NCBI GenBank assembly: GCA_022791455.1
Contig: JAAVZC010000014.1
Location: 459,119 to 523,118, forward strand
DNA: 64,000 nt
DNA from: Eggerthellaceae bacterium
GTDB lineage: Bacteria; Actinomycetota; Coriobacteriia; Coriobacteriales; Eggerthellaceae
Direction of reading: 5' to 3'
In this document: piece by piece, positions 16,447-25,642 of the stretch
How the letters are laid out: each line of letters opens with the position of its first letter
How positions within the stretch are numbered: position 1 is the first letter of the stretch
The notes under the pieces: model-generated
What the model saw: the letters and a program-made list of their open reading frames with translations, nothing else
Databases searched by the model: none
What the model was told of the DNA's origin: nothing
Translations under genes and position numbers: made by a program

Positions 16447-17436
16447 ATGACCCCCTCTGAAGCAAACGTGACACGCAACCAAGAACCAGCGCAGATCGGC
16501 GGCGCGGCGTTCGGCCAACAGCAGGCTCGGACTGGCAGCACAACCCTCGATCAGCAGCAGGCGCAGGCTGACCGCACCGCCCTCAACCGACAGCTCGCCC
16601 AGATGCTGAAAGGCGGCGTCATCATGGACGTCACCACGCCCGAACAGGCGCGCATTGCCGAAGCCGCCGGCGCCTGCGCGGTCATGGCACTCGAGCGCAT
16701 CCCCGCCGACATCCGCGCGGCCGGCGGCGTGTCCCGCATGAGCGACCCGGCCATGATCCGCGGCATCCAGGAGGCGGTCACCATCCCCGTCATGGCAAAG
16801 TGCCGCATCGGCCACTTCGCCGAGGCGCAAATCCTCCAGGCCATCGAGATCGACTACATCGACGAATCCGAAGTGCTCTCCCCCGCCGACGACACCTACC
16901 ACATCGACAAGACCCAGTTCGCGGTGCCCTTCGTCTGCGGCGCGCGCGACTTGGGCGAGGCGCTGCGCCGCATCCAGGAAGGCGCAACCATGATCCGCAC
17001 GAAGGGCGAGCCCGGCACCGGCGACGTGGTGCAGGCGGTGCGCCATATGCGGAAGATGAACAGCCAGATTGCCCGCATTGCCGCCTTGCGCGAAGACGAA
17101 CTGTTCGAAGCGGCGAAGCAGCTGGAGGTGCCGTACGAGTTGCTGCTGGAAGTGCATCGCACGGGCCGCCTTCCCGTGGTGAACTTCGCTGCCGGCGGCA
17201 TTGCCACCCCGGCCGATGCGGCCCTCATGATGCAGTTGGGCGCCGAGGGCGTGTTCGTGGGCAGCGGCATCTTCAAGTCCGGCAATCCGGAGAAGCGCGC
17301 CGCCGCCATCGTGGCCGCCGTGACCAACTACCAAGATGCAGACATGCTGGCGCGCCTGTCGGAGAACCTGGGCGAGGCCATGGTGGGCATCAACGAGCAA
17401 GAGATTCAACTGATCATGGAGGCGCGCGGTGTCTAG
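16447..17436 (+). CDS. pdxS: pyridoxal 5'-phosphate synthase lyase subunit PdxS
   Basis: A 329-residue (beta/alpha)8-barrel synthase subunit that builds PLP from ribose 5-phosphate, glyceraldehyde 3-phosphate and ammonia. The conserved body starts at [17 protein letters not shown]; key segments are [18 protein letters not shown], the catalytic lysine region [25 protein letters not shown] and the phosphate-binding [10 protein letters not shown] and [11 protein letters not shown]. The start at 16447 follows GAAAGGA (16433-16439). This leaves an unusual N-terminal extension of about 45 residues rich in Gln, Ala and Thr that typical PdxS proteins lack. It overlaps pdxT by eight bases and is preceded by a candidate PdxR operator. 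Confidence 0.96.
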   Translation: MTPSEANVTRNQEPAQIGGAAFGQQQARTGSTTLDQQQAQADRTALNRQLAQMLKGGVIMDVTTPEQARIAEAAGACAVMALERIPADIRAAGGVSRMSDPAMIRGIQEAVTIPVMAKCRIGHFAEAQILQAIEIDYIDESEVLSPADDTYHIDKTQFAVPFVCGARDLGEALRRIQEGATMIRTKGEPGTGDVVQAVRHMRKMNSQIARIAALREDELFEAAKQLEVPYELLLEVHRTGRLPVVNFAAGGIATPADAALMMQLGAEGVFVGSGIFKSGNPEKRAAAIVAAVTNYQDADMLARLSENLGEAMVGINEQEIQLIMEARGV

Positions 17437-18175
17437 CCCCCGAATTGGAGTGCTTGCGGTCCAAGGCGCCTTCGCGGAGCATGCCGCGCGCTTGCGGAAT
17501 TTGGGTTGCAGCGTTGTTGAGCTGCGTCAGCAAGACGATGTGCGCCAGCATTTGGACGGGTTGGTTTTGCCCGGTGGCGAATCGACCGCGCAAACCAAGC
17601 TGCTGCGCGATTTGGGAATGATGGAGCCCCTCCGGCAGCTCATCCAAGAGGGACTGCCCACCCTGGGTACCTGCGCCGGACTTATTCTGCTGGCAGAAAA
17701 CGTGGAAAGCACGGGCGACGGCCGCGTCCCTGGTGGCACGGTTGCCGCGGCTGACCTCGTTGATGCAGGCGAACCCGATGGGGACACGATTGGATTTGCC
17801 TGCTCTGCCCTGGGCGACCAGCGTCGGCCGGACCCCGTCGTGGGGTTCCGCACACTGCCCGTTACCGTGCGCCGCAACGGATACGGTCGTCAGCTTGGCA
17901 GCTTCACCGCCACCGCCCCGCTTCACGTGAAACATGCGGATGGGGTCTCGCGCGGTGCCAACAATACAAGTGAGGAGACCGCAGCCGAAGACCCCATCAT
18001 CCCCCTTACCTTCATCCGCGCCCCGCGCATCATTGCAACGGCGCCGAAAGTTGAGACGCTGGTGCAACTCAACGGCGAACCGGTTGCGGTGCGCTACCGC
18101 AACCAAATAGCCTGCTGCTTCCACCCAGAACTAGACGCCGACAACGCAATCTACCAGCTGCTCCTGAGCCTGTAG
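17429..18175 (+). CDS. pdxT: PdxT glutaminase subunit of PLP synthase, with insertions
   Basis: The glutamine amidotransferase that feeds ammonia to PdxS. Conserved parts are [13 protein letters not shown] at the N-terminus, LPGGESTAQ, the nucleophile elbow [27 protein letters not shown] and the His/Glu pair in CCFHPELD, so the catalytic triad is intact. The GTG start at 17429 overlaps the pdxS stop. The protein is 248 residues against about 190-200 usually: extra segments lie at about 92-140 and about 170-190. The second includes a near-parS sequence (17919-17934) encoding LHVKHA. Both insertions are in surface-loop positions of the family fold, so activity is probably kept. Confidence 0.93.
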   Translation: MSSPRIGVLAVQGAFAEHAARLRNLGCSVVELRQQDDVRQHLDGLVLPGGESTAQTKLLRDLGMMEPLRQLIQEGLPTLGTCAGLILLAENVESTGDGRVPGGTVAAADLVDAGEPDGDTIGFACSALGDQRRPDPVVGFRTLPVTVRRNGYGRQLGSFTATAPLHVKHADGVSRGANNTSEETAAEDPIIPLTFIRAPRIIATAPKVETLVQLNGEPVAVRYRNQIACCFHPELDADNAIYQLLLSL

Positions 18176-18178
18176 TCG

Positions 18179-18838
18179 CTATTCGTCGTCCGGGCGCTCG
18201 AGGACTTGCATGTCTAGGTGGAGGGTTTGCTCGACCACCTTCATTAGGTCGTCGTCAGAGATGTCCGGGCAGGCTTTCACCAGTCCCACCAGGCCGAACA
18301 GGATCACGCAGAACATCTCGTACACCAGGTCAATCTCGATGTGATGGTAGGCGGCGTACTCCGCAGCAACGCAGTCGTTCAAGTAGCGAGCGGTCTCCTT
18401 CACCGCCCGCGTGTCGAACTGGTCGCGGATGCCCAGCTCTTCCAACACGCCGATCATCGGCCGCATACCGTTGCCATCGAACAGCGCGTGGCGGAACGAC
18501 AGGATGCACCGCCGCAGCGAGGCAGGCGTATCCCCGAACTCCCGCAGCTCGTTCCACACCATGGCGGTCTCGATCATGTCCTCCACGTAGTCATCCACCA
18601 CGGCATTCACCACGGCCGTCTTGTTCGGGAAATAGTAGTACACCAGCTCGCGCGACATGCCCGCCGCCGCAGCAATGGCCTTCACGGTGGTGTTCTTCAC
18701 CCCGCCCGCCTCGAACAACCGGCGCGCGGTGACGATGATCTCCCCCGCCGGCCCCGTCACCCGCTGGCTGGCCCGCTGTGCAGGAGAAGCCGGAATCTTT
18801 CGGCGCTTCCCAGCCGCTTTCTGTCCCCGCTGCTCCAT
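18179..18838 (-). CDS. TetR-family transcriptional regulator
   Basis: A 219-residue TetR-type regulator: a basic, Pro-containing tail of about 20 residues, then the helix-turn-helix at about 30-75 (VKAIAAAAGMSRELVYYYFPNKTAVVNAV), and an all-helical ligand domain behind it. The start at 18838 is preferred because AAAGGGGCG precedes it; an ATG at 18862 has no ribosome-binding site. It converges with pdxT, with a three-base gap. The neighbour upstream is the 18927-19889 membrane protein gene on the same strand, separated by a terminator, so TetR is probably transcribed alone. Target and ligand are unknown. Confidence 0.92.
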   Translation of the reverse strand: MEQRGQKAAGKRRKIPASPAQRASQRVTGPAGEIIVTARRLFEAGGVKNTTVKAIAAAAGMSRELVYYYFPNKTAVVNAVVDDYVEDMIETAMVWNELREFGDTPASLRRCILSFRHALFDGNGMRPMIGVLEELGIRDQFDTRAVKETARYLNDCVAAEYAAYHHIEIDLVYEMFCVILFGLVGLVKACPDISDDDLMKVVEQTLHLDMQVLERPDDE

Positions 18839-18869
18839 TCGCGCCCCTTTCCTCGCAGCCATTGTAAGA

Positions 18870-18910
18870 CAAAAAGGCCGACCCCGCGCGATGGCAGGGC
18901 CGGCCTTTTA
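18870..18910 (-). terminator. rho-independent terminator after the 18927-19889 gene
   Basis: On the minus strand AAAAGGCCG pairs with CGGCCTTTT around a GC-rich loop, ending in a run of T, just beyond the stop of the membrane protein gene. Confidence 0.8.
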
Positions 18911-18926
18911 ACTTTGCTGCGAGTCT

Positions 18927-19889
18927 TTAGCGATTCTCCGCCTCGATCTCTTGGAACACCTTCGTGTCGGAATAGATGGCGTCCTTCAGCGGGTTCAGCT
19001 TCCGCTTGCGGATGCGGTAGAACTGGTAGCCCGCCAGCGCCACGTTCGACGCCAGGGCGATGAAGCTCACCACGAAGAACGCGGTGGGGTTGTGGGTGGT
19101 CGGAATGGGCGCCAGCACATCGGCGAACTGGGGCACCGTCATCACGAACATGATCCACAGCGCCAGCGTTTGCGCCCGATGCTGCAACCACGCGCCCCGC
19201 TTGATGAAGAAGGTGGGGATGGTGCAAGCCAGCAGCAGCGCCAGGCCGCAGTAGGCGGAATGGTCGGAAATGCAGTTGTAGGTGTAGGCGAAATTCCAGA
19301 AGTCGTAGGCCAGGATCCATGCCCAAATCATGTCGGGCCAGATCATGTCCTTCGACGGGTCCTTCGAGATGAAGATGGTGAACCAACCGCAGATGGTGAC
19401 GATGTTCAGGATGCCGGCGATGCCGTTCATGATGTTCCAGGGGCCGGAAATGGTCCAGAGGTTCTCCACCACGCCGCCGGTCCACAGGCCGAAGCTGAAC
19501 ACTTGGAAGTCGCGGATGACCGCCTCGGCAATGTTGATGGCCAGAATAAGCGGCGGGAAGCACAGGGCCCACTTCTTCTCGTACAGGTAGTGGGTCTTGC
19601 CGTCCTTGCCAGTCCACTTCACGAAGCGCAGCGCCATGAAGCCGACACAGCCGGCCAGCGCCGAGTAGGTTTTCACCCAGTTGAACCAGGTGCCGGTGCC
19701 GTACTCGTTGCCGGGCGCGGCGGTGGTGGGCCACACCGCAATGGTGAGCGCCACGGGAATGGCGATGAACAGCACCACGCCGGTCCACAGTTTCGCGCGC
19801 CCCAGCTCGTTGAACGCCATGAGCGCCAGCAGCACGAACAGCCAGATTGCCCAGTAGATCGGGTCTTCCGCTTGGTACAGAATGCCCAT
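18927..19889 (-). CDS. multispan membrane protein, DUF5692-like
   Basis: A 320-residue membrane protein with about nine or ten hydrophobic helices and few loops. Distinct stretches include DPIYWAIWLFVLLALMAFNE at the N-terminus, LAINIAEAVIRDFQ, GPWNIMNGIAGILN, and PDMIWAWILAYDFWNFAYTY. I recall a family of this type called DUF5692 found in Coriobacteria and lactobacilli, but this is from memory and not searched. It has no transporter signature I can name. The start at 19889 follows GGAGGGGG; the reading frame extends further upstream without signals. A strong terminator follows. A single-gene unit is likely, and the function is unknown. Confidence 0.6.
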   Translation of the reverse strand: MGILYQAEDPIYWAIWLFVLLALMAFNELGRAKLWTGVVLFIAIPVALTIAVWPTTAAPGNEYGTGTWFNWVKTYSALAGCVGFMALRFVKWTGKDGKTHYLYEKKWALCFPPLILAINIAEAVIRDFQVFSFGLWTGGVVENLWTISGPWNIMNGIAGILNIVTICGWFTIFISKDPSKDMIWPDMIWAWILAYDFWNFAYTYNCISDHSAYCGLALLLACTIPTFFIKRGAWLQHRAQTLALWIMFVMTVPQFADVLAPIPTTHNPTAFFVVSFIALASNVALAGYQFYRIRKRKLNPLKDAIYSDTKVFQEIEAENR

Positions 19890-19985
19890 AACAACCCCCT
19901 CCAGTCGAACGGAACGATGACTGAAGTATAGGCAGCGCCCGCAGTAACCTCTTGCACACAAAGGGGTTGACTGTGTAAAACCTCA

Positions 19986-22900
19986 CTAACTGATGCGGCC
20001 GTGGTCTACGGTTATGATGCGGTCGGCGAGGGCCGCGGTGCTGGGGCGGTGGCTTACCAGCAGCACGGTGCGGTTGCCCTTCGCCTCGCGCAGCGCCTGC
20101 AGCACGGCGGCTTCGTTCAGGCTGTCCAGGTTCGAGGTGGGCTCGTCCAGCAGCATGAACGGCGCGTCGTGCAGGAACATGCGCGCCAGCCCGATGCGCT
20201 GCCGCTCGCCGCCGGACAGCGTGTCGCCCAACTCGCCCACCGGCGTGTTCAGCCCCTGCGGCAGGCGCGCGAGGAAGTCCCCCAGCGCCGCTTTCTCGCA
20301 GGCAGCCGCCAGCTCCTCTTCGGTAGCGTCCGGCTTTGCTATCAGGATGTTTTCCGCAAGCGTTCCTACGAACAAGTGGGTATCCTGAGTCATGCAACCC
20401 TCGCACGCCCGCAAGCTGGCCGTGTTCACCTGGCGAATGTCGCGACCGGAAATATCCACCATGCCGCGGGTGGCGTCCCAGAAGCGAAGCAGCAACTTGC
20501 ACAGCGTGGACTTGCCCGAGCCCGAGCGGCCGGCAATCTGCACCACTTCGCCCGGCTCCACTGCAAGCGTCACATTATGCAGCACCGGCACGTCGCCGTA
20601 GGAGAAGTCAACCCCGTGAGCGCCGGCGCCGTCGAAGCTATCCAGTTCCAGCCCATCGGTTACTTCCGGCGTCTGCGGCTCTTCGCGCAACAGTTCCAAC
20701 ACGCGGGCGCCCGAAGCGAGCGTCTGCTGCAGCGTGGTGCCCAGATTCGCCACGGCAATCACCGGACCGAAGGAGGACATGAACGCGGTGATGGCCACCA
20801 GCGCCCCCGCCCCGGAAAGATGGCCGGCGAAAACCAGCGCCCCCGCCACAAGGATCATCAGCACATCAAGCGCTAGCACCACTCCGCTCGTAGAGGCCAT
20901 GAACAACGCCGTGCGACTCTTCTGCGCGCGCTCCACTTCCGCGTGGGCGCGCATGCGCTCGGTCAGTTGGGCGCTTCGCTCGGCAGCGCGGCCGAATTGC
21001 AGCGTCTCCCGCAGGCCGCGCAAGCTGTCCAGTACGAACGCGTTCAGCGACGCGATGCCCTCACGCAACACGCGGCCCGACGACCCGCTCGCCTTCGAAC
21101 CAATCCACGGAAGCAGCGCCCCCACCACCAGATAAGAAATCAGCGCCACCCAAGCCAACGGTGCCGAGATGCTGGCGAAGAAGGCCACCATGCCCGCCGA
21201 AACCAAAACGGCAATGACTACCGGCGAAAGCGTGTGGGCGTAGAAGACCTCTAGCAGTTCGATATCGGCCGTGACCAGCGAAACCAGGTCGCCCTTGTCG
21301 CGGCCTTCCAGCTTGGCCGGGGCCAGGCGCCGGAGCGCTCCGAACACTTTGTCGCGCACGAGCGCCAGCAACTTGAAGGCAAGATAGTGGTTGCACATTT
21401 GCTCACCGTAGCGCAACGGGCCGCGCAGCACGCCGCAGACCCCCACCAGCACGAGCGCCGTTGTGAACGCGATGCCCGTGGAATAGCCGATGGCGTCCAT
21501 GAGCGCGTACATGCCGAACACGGTGAGGAAGATGGCGGCCGCGAAACCGAGTACGCCCAAAACAACCGCCAGGACCATCCACCCCAACAGCGGCTTCACC
21601 ATGTCCAGAAGGCCGAGCATGACGGCGAAATGAGAAAGGGAGGGGGATCCTTCGACTCCGCGCTTCGCGCTCCGCTCAGGATGACAAGGGGTATGAGCGT
21701 TGGCGCTCCGCTCAGGATGACAACATTTCTGACGCGAGATGCAAGGAGGCTCTTCCTTCAAAGGACAGGCAGGACATTCAGTCAGCTCCTCTTGGCTCCG
21801 CTCTTCTCTGATATCCGGGGCACAGGCTTGTTCGTCTATTTCTTGGTTGGCGTCAGCGCTGTCCGCGAGCGCTTCCAAGCTTGCCTGCTGGTTCCACAGG
21901 CGCGCGTAGGCGCCGTTCGCAGCCAACAGCTGATCATGAGGGCCATGCTCCGCCAGGCGCCCATTTTCCATAACGAAAATCTCGTCAGCACCGGCAACTG
22001 CCGACAAGCGATGGGAAATCATCACCACTGTCTTTGTCTTCGCCAACTCGTGAATCGTCTCGATGATGGCGTGTTCGCTTTCGGCGTCTACATTTGAAGT
22101 AGCCTCGTCGAAAATGTACGCGGGCGTGTCGTGCAGAATCGCCCGGGCCAGTGCAATGCGCTGTCGCTGCCCGCCCGAAAGGTTCTTCCCCTCCTCGGCG
22201 ATCTCCGCATCCAGGTCGCCCAGCTCGCGCACGAACCCGTCGACGCGGCACTTCTCAAGCGCCGCCCACAGGTCTTCGTCGCTGGCCTGCGGATTCGCCA
22301 TCTGCAAGTTCGAACGCGCGGTGCCCTTGAACAGATAACTGGAGAACGGCACCACCGTCACCGTGCCTGCCAGCGCCGCCGGCGAAGCCTCTTGAATGGG
22401 CACGCCTCCCACCGTGACCGTGCCCGAGAAGCCGGCCAGGCGCCCGCTCAAAATGCCGGCAAGGGTAGACTTGCCCGACCCGCTTTCGCCCACAATGCCC
22501 ACGAACGAGCCGGTAGGGGCGCAGAATTCAACCCCTTGCAGCACCTGGCGCTCGCCGTCGTAGGAATAGCCCAAGTCGCGGCACACGAGAGAAGAGTCGC
22601 CCTCACCGATAACCCGGCTGCCGCGGGCAGGGCAGGGCGCGTCCAAAATGCGGTACATCTTCTGGGCCACCGCCATGCCGCCCATCGCGGTGTGGAAGTA
22701 AGAGCCCAGCGCGCGCAGAGGCAAGAAAAATTCCGCAGAAAGAAACAGCACCGTGAAGGCAGCGAAGAAGGGAATGGCACCGGATGCGAAGTTCACCGCC
22801 ACCACAATCACGCCCACCGCCGCGCCGCCGAACGCGAACAGATCCATGGCCGTGACCGAGTTCAGCTGCATCGACAGCAGCCGCATGGTGGCGCGGCGGA

Positions 22901-23582
22901 AGCGCTCCGCCTCGCGGTTCATCGCTTCATGGCGCGCGGCGTCCGCCTGAAAAATCTTCAGCGTGGTGAGGCCCTGCAGGTTCTCCAAAAACGTTTGCCC
23001 CAGGTCGGTGTAGGAATTCCAGTAGTCGCCCATCACCCGCTTCGCAATCTTTTGAATGGCCACGATGGAGGCCGGGATAAGCGGCACGCAGATAAGCAGC
23101 GCGAGCGCCGCCGGCCAGCAAAGCGGGGCCAGGCACACAAACAGCGTCACGGGAGCGAGCGCGGAATAGAACAGCTGCGGAAGGTAAGCGCCGAAGTAGC
23201 CCTCCAGTTGCTCGGTGCCCTCAACGCACACCTGCACCGCCTCCGCCGTCGAGATGCGCTCAGTGTAGGCGGGGCCCATCTGCACCAGCTTGTGGTAGAT
23301 TTGCGCGCGCACTTCTCGCTTTGCCACCAGCGCCGCCTTCAGGCCGGCGCGCTGGGCCAAGCTAAGGGCGGCCACGCGCACAGCAACGACCACGATGGCC
23401 GTCGCCACCAAGAACGCCTGCCAAGCAATCGGCGCCACGCCAGTCAGGAAAGACTGCACTATGATGCCGACGGTGAGCACGAACCCGATGTTCGCCAGCA
23501 GCGCCAGCCACTGCAGGCCCACGCTCGCGATGATGTACTTCCGCGCCTCGGGCGCCATCTGCAACAAACGCTTATCGAACAT
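19986..23582 (-). CDS. fused CydDC-type ABC exporter
   Basis: One 1198-residue polypeptide holds two complete ABC-exporter halves. Half 1 has six membrane helices (about 15-300) and an ATPase with GESGSGKST, LSGGQRQRIALARAI and IFDEATSNVD. Half 2 repeats this from about 655 with GRSGSGKST, LSGGERQRIGLARMF and LLDEPTSNLD. Half 1 looks like CydD, half 2 like CydC. The usual cellular role of CydDC is export of cysteine or glutathione needed for cytochrome bd assembly; no cydAB lies nearby, so another thiol or peptide substrate is possible. The linker (about 565-650) is Cys-, Pro- and Glu-rich and contains translated repeat sequence (CHPERSAKRGVEGSP). It overlaps no neighbour and is 9 bp from the DUF454 gene. 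Confidence 0.9.
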   Translation of the reverse strand: MFDKRLLQMAPEARKYIIASVGLQWLALLANIGFVLTVGIIVQSFLTGVAPIAWQAFLVATAIVVVAVRVAALSLAQRAGLKAALVAKREVRAQIYHKLVQMGPAYTERISTAEAVQVCVEGTEQLEGYFGAYLPQLFYSALAPVTLFVCLAPLCWPAALALLICVPLIPASIVAIQKIAKRVMGDYWNSYTDLGQTFLENLQGLTTLKIFQADAARHEAMNREAERFRRATMRLLSMQLNSVTAMDLFAFGGAAVGVIVVAVNFASGAIPFFAAFTVLFLSAEFFLPLRALGSYFHTAMGGMAVAQKMYRILDAPCPARGSRVIGEGDSSLVCRDLGYSYDGERQVLQGVEFCAPTGSFVGIVGESGSGKSTLAGILSGRLAGFSGTVTVGGVPIQEASPAALAGTVTVVPFSSYLFKGTARSNLQMANPQASDEDLWAALEKCRVDGFVRELGDLDAEIAEEGKNLSGGQRQRIALARAILHDTPAYIFDEATSNVDAESEHAIIETIHELAKTKTVVMISHRLSAVAGADEIFVMENGRLAEHGPHDQLLAANGAYARLWNQQASLEALADSADANQEIDEQACAPDIREERSQEELTECPACPLKEEPPCISRQKCCHPERSANAHTPCHPERSAKRGVEGSPSLSHFAVMLGLLDMVKPLLGWMVLAVVLGVLGFAAAIFLTVFGMYALMDAIGYSTGIAFTTALVLVGVCGVLRGPLRYGEQMCNHYLAFKLLALVRDKVFGALRRLAPAKLEGRDKGDLVSLVTADIELLEVFYAHTLSPVVIAVLVSAGMVAFFASISAPLAWVALISYLVVGALLPWIGSKASGSSGRVLREGIASLNAFVLDSLRGLRETLQFGRAAERSAQLTERMRAHAEVERAQKSRTALFMASTSGVVLALDVLMILVAGALVFAGHLSGAGALVAITAFMSSFGPVIAVANLGTTLQQTLASGARVLELLREEPQTPEVTDGLELDSFDGAGAHGVDFSYGDVPVLHNVTLAVEPGEVVQIAGRSGSGKSTLCKLLLRFWDATRGMVDISGRDIRQVNTASLRACEGCMTQDTHLFVGTLAENILIAKPDATEEELAAACEKAALGDFLARLPQGLNTPVGELGDTLSGGERQRIGLARMFLHDAPFMLLDEPTSNLDSLNEAAVLQALREAKGNRTVLLVSHRPSTAALADRIITVDHGRIS
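21643..21723. repeat. family A repeat inside the ABC exporter gene
   Basis: Contains GATCCTTCGACTCCGCGCTT...CGCTCAGGATGACAA and a second partial copy CGCTCCGCTCAGGATGACAA. It is read in frame and encodes the linker sequence CHPERSANAHTPCHPERSAK between the two exporter halves, without a stop or frameshift. Confidence 0.9.
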
Positions 23583-23591
23583 GGTTGATTC

Positions 23592-24032
23592 CTACTCCGC
23601 AGCGGCGGCGGTTTCGTGAGTTTCCAGATGAAGGGCCTGCGGGCGCTCGGTCTTCACAGCGAAACCGAAGTAAATGATGTGGGCCACCCAAACAGTGGCG
23701 ATGATCACACGGGCCACCGGCACGCTTTCCAACAGCGCGAAGGAGATGCCCAGCAGCACGGTCAGAGGCACGAGCAAGGTCAGCTTCGCGCGCACTGTCA
23801 TGGCACGGCGCTGAGCGTAGCTTTCAAAAACCAGCTTGTAGAGCTTGGTGGCCTTGAACCATTCGTTCACGCGCTCGGAGCTGCGGGCGAAACAAACGCC
23901 GGCCAGCAAGATAAACGGGGTCGTGGGCAAAAGCGGCAGAATTGCGCCCAGAAAACCCAGGCCAAAGGCAATAAAACCCGCGCCGGCCCAAAGTTTCTGC
24001 CCCAGAGTCATCGTGCTGCGATTCTTCTTCAT
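23592..24032 (-). CDS. DUF454 (YbaN-type) membrane protein
   Basis: A 146-residue protein with four hydrophobic segments. The core FIAFGLGFLGAILPLLPTTPFILLAGVCFARSSERVNEWF is diagnostic for the DUF454/YbaN family (the LPTTPF motif and the FARSS pair). The function of the family is unknown; it is an inner-membrane protein in enterobacteria. The gene ends nine bases before the ABC exporter start on the same strand, so the two probably form an operon. The start at 24032 has a short weakly purine-rich leader. Upstream lies a region of about 265 bp with repeat pair A, which separates it from galE. Confidence 0.9.
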   Translation of the reverse strand: MKKNRSTMTLGQKLWAGAGFIAFGLGFLGAILPLLPTTPFILLAGVCFARSSERVNEWFKATKLYKLVFESYAQRRAMTVRAKLTLLVPLTVLLGISFALLESVPVARVIIATVWVAHIIYFGFAVKTERPQALHLETHETAAAAE

Positions 24033-24176
24033 GTGTCTCTCCCCTTGGAGTCGAGCCGCCCATCCAGCGGCTGTTCATTTTTGCGGGGAGCGATGTTATC
24101 CGAAGTTAACTGGCAGGAAAAGACTTTTTTGGCCGAAAAAGTGACCTAAGGTTAATTTTCCACAACTCCGAGAACC

Positions 24177-24274
24177 TTGTCATCCTGAGCGGAGGCCGGA
24201 GGCCGGAGTCGAAGGATCTCCGCAGCCGGGCGAGATCCTTCGACTACGCGCTTCGCGCTCCGCTCAGGATGACA
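24177..24274. repeat. family A inverted pair after galE
   Basis: Two head-to-head family A copies (24177-24220 and 24232-24274) whose arms pair from TTGTCATCCTGAGCGGAG to CTCCGCTCAGGATGACAA with an 11-base loop. They follow the galE stop on the minus strand and would form a long hairpin, probably serving as galE terminator. A TTTTCCACA string lies just upstream (24154-24162). Confidence 0.85.
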
Positions 24275-24297
24275 ACGGGGCTAGACTCATCAGTCTG

Positions 24298-25431
24298 CTA
24301 CGCTGTGTAACCGTTGGGGTTGGTGGATTGCCAGCGCCAGCTGTCGGCGCACATGCGATCGAGGTCGTATTCCGCAGTCCAGCCCAGTTCACGCGCGGCT
24401 TTGTCGCAGGCGGCGTAGTTCTCGGCAATATCGCCGGCGCGACGCGGCTTCACCTTGTAGGGCAATTCATGGCCGCAGGCGCGCTCGAAGGCGTGCACCA
24501 CGTCCAGCACGCTGGAGCCCTTGCCGGTGCCCAGGCTGAAGATGCCCACGCCGCGACGCGAACCGTCCGCTGCCGGCTCGCCGGCCAGAGAGCCCAGCCC
24601 CCATGGCTCGCCGGTGCCCACACGACCGGCCATCCACTCCAGCGCCGCCACGTGGCCGCGCGCCAAGTCCACCACATGGATGTAGTCGCGCACGCCGGTG
24701 CCGTCAGGCGTGGGATAGTCGTCGCCGAACACGTTCACGCACGGCAGCTTCCCCACCGCCACCTGCGCCACGTAGGGCAGCAGATTGTTGGGAATGCCCT
24801 TGGGATCTTCGCCGATCAGGCCGCTCTCGTGCGCGCCAATGGGATTGAAGTAGCGTAGCAGCACCACGTTCCACTCGTCATCGCCCACGTACAGGTCGGT
24901 CAGCACCTGCTCCAACATGCTCTTCGTCTGGCCGTAGGGATTGGTGGCCTCGTGCTTGGGGCATTCTTCGGTAATGGGAATGAACTCCGGCTCGCCGTAC
25001 ACGGTGGCAGAAGAGGAGAACACCAGGTTCTTCACGTCGTGGGCGCGGGCCACATCCGCCAGCACCAGCGTGCCGGCCACATTGTTCCAGTAGTACTCGA
25101 GCGGTTTGGCCACGCTCTCTCCCACCGCTTTGAAGCCGGCGAAATGGATGATGGCGTCGACCGCGTTTTCCGCGAACACGGCATCGAGGGCGGCGCGATC
25201 CAGAATGTTCACCTCGTAGAAGCGCAGCCGCGGATCGTCCTCCGCCAGCCCCGCAATACGCCGCACCCGATTGAGGGCCTCGGCGCTTGAGTTGGAAAGG
25301 TCGTCCACCACCACAACAGAATAACCCTGGGCCAGCAGCTCCACCACCGTGTGGCTACCAATAAAGCCAGCTCCGCCCGTCACCAAAATCGTCGTCTCAG
25401 CCGGGCTCTTCCCCAGTCCTTTATTCGCCAT
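24298..25431 (-). CDS. galE: UDP-glucose 4-epimerase
   Basis: A 377-residue short-chain dehydrogenase-type epimerase. An NAD-binding Rossmann motif VTGGAGFIGSHTVVELL opens the protein after a short 15-residue tail; later come the catalytic SSSATVYGEP and the YxxxK pair in NPYGQTKSMLEQ. The substrate region carries LRYFNPIGAHESGLIGEDP and the C-terminal RRAGDIAENYAACDKAARELGW, standard for GalE. It interconverts UDP-glucose and UDP-galactose (or the N-acetyl sugars) for galactose use and wall or capsule sugars. It is slightly longer than typical GalE (about 335) through an insertion near residue 285-300 (SLAGEPAADGSRRG). Single-gene unit flanked by repeats on both sides. Confidence 0.95.
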   Translation of the reverse strand: MANKGLGKSPAETTILVTGGAGFIGSHTVVELLAQGYSVVVVDDLSNSSAEALNRVRRIAGLAEDDPRLRFYEVNILDRAALDAVFAENAVDAIIHFAGFKAVGESVAKPLEYYWNNVAGTLVLADVARAHDVKNLVFSSSATVYGEPEFIPITEECPKHEATNPYGQTKSMLEQVLTDLYVGDDEWNVVLLRYFNPIGAHESGLIGEDPKGIPNNLLPYVAQVAVGKLPCVNVFGDDYPTPDGTGVRDYIHVVDLARGHVAALEWMAGRVGTGEPWGLGSLAGEPAADGSRRGVGIFSLGTGKGSSVLDVVHAFERACGHELPYKVKPRRAGDIAENYAACDKAARELGWTAEYDLDRMCADSWRWQSTNPNGYTA

Positions 25432-25507
25432 CCGTGACTCCTTCGGTCAGGTAATGTATTGGGAAACATTCTAACGCGAAACCCACTTCCGCCATTCGGC
25501 GCACACG

Positions 25508-25608
25508 GGATCTCTCCACTCCGGCCTTCGGCCTCCGGTCGAGATGACGTGAGGGGGGTCGCGGAGATCCTTCGACTCCGGGCTGCGCCCTCCGCTCAGG
25601 ATGACAAT
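25508..25608. repeat. family B and family A repeat copies upstream of galE
   Basis: A family B copy (GATCTCTCCACTCCGGCCTT...CGGTCGAGATGACG) is followed by a family A copy (GATCCTTCGACTCCGGGCTG...CGCTCAGGATGACAA). Both point the same way in the galE upstream region. Confidence 0.85.
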
Positions 25609-25642
25609 AAGACGGCAAGAGAAACGTAGCGCCGGGGCGGGT

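Noticed and set aside
18757-20502. 581-codon minus-strand frame
   Set aside because: Crosses a terminator and overlaps three real genes in another frame.
24154-24162. TTTTCCACA near the galE end
   Set aside because: A single DnaA-box-like nonamer far from the origin; expected about once by chance in this length.
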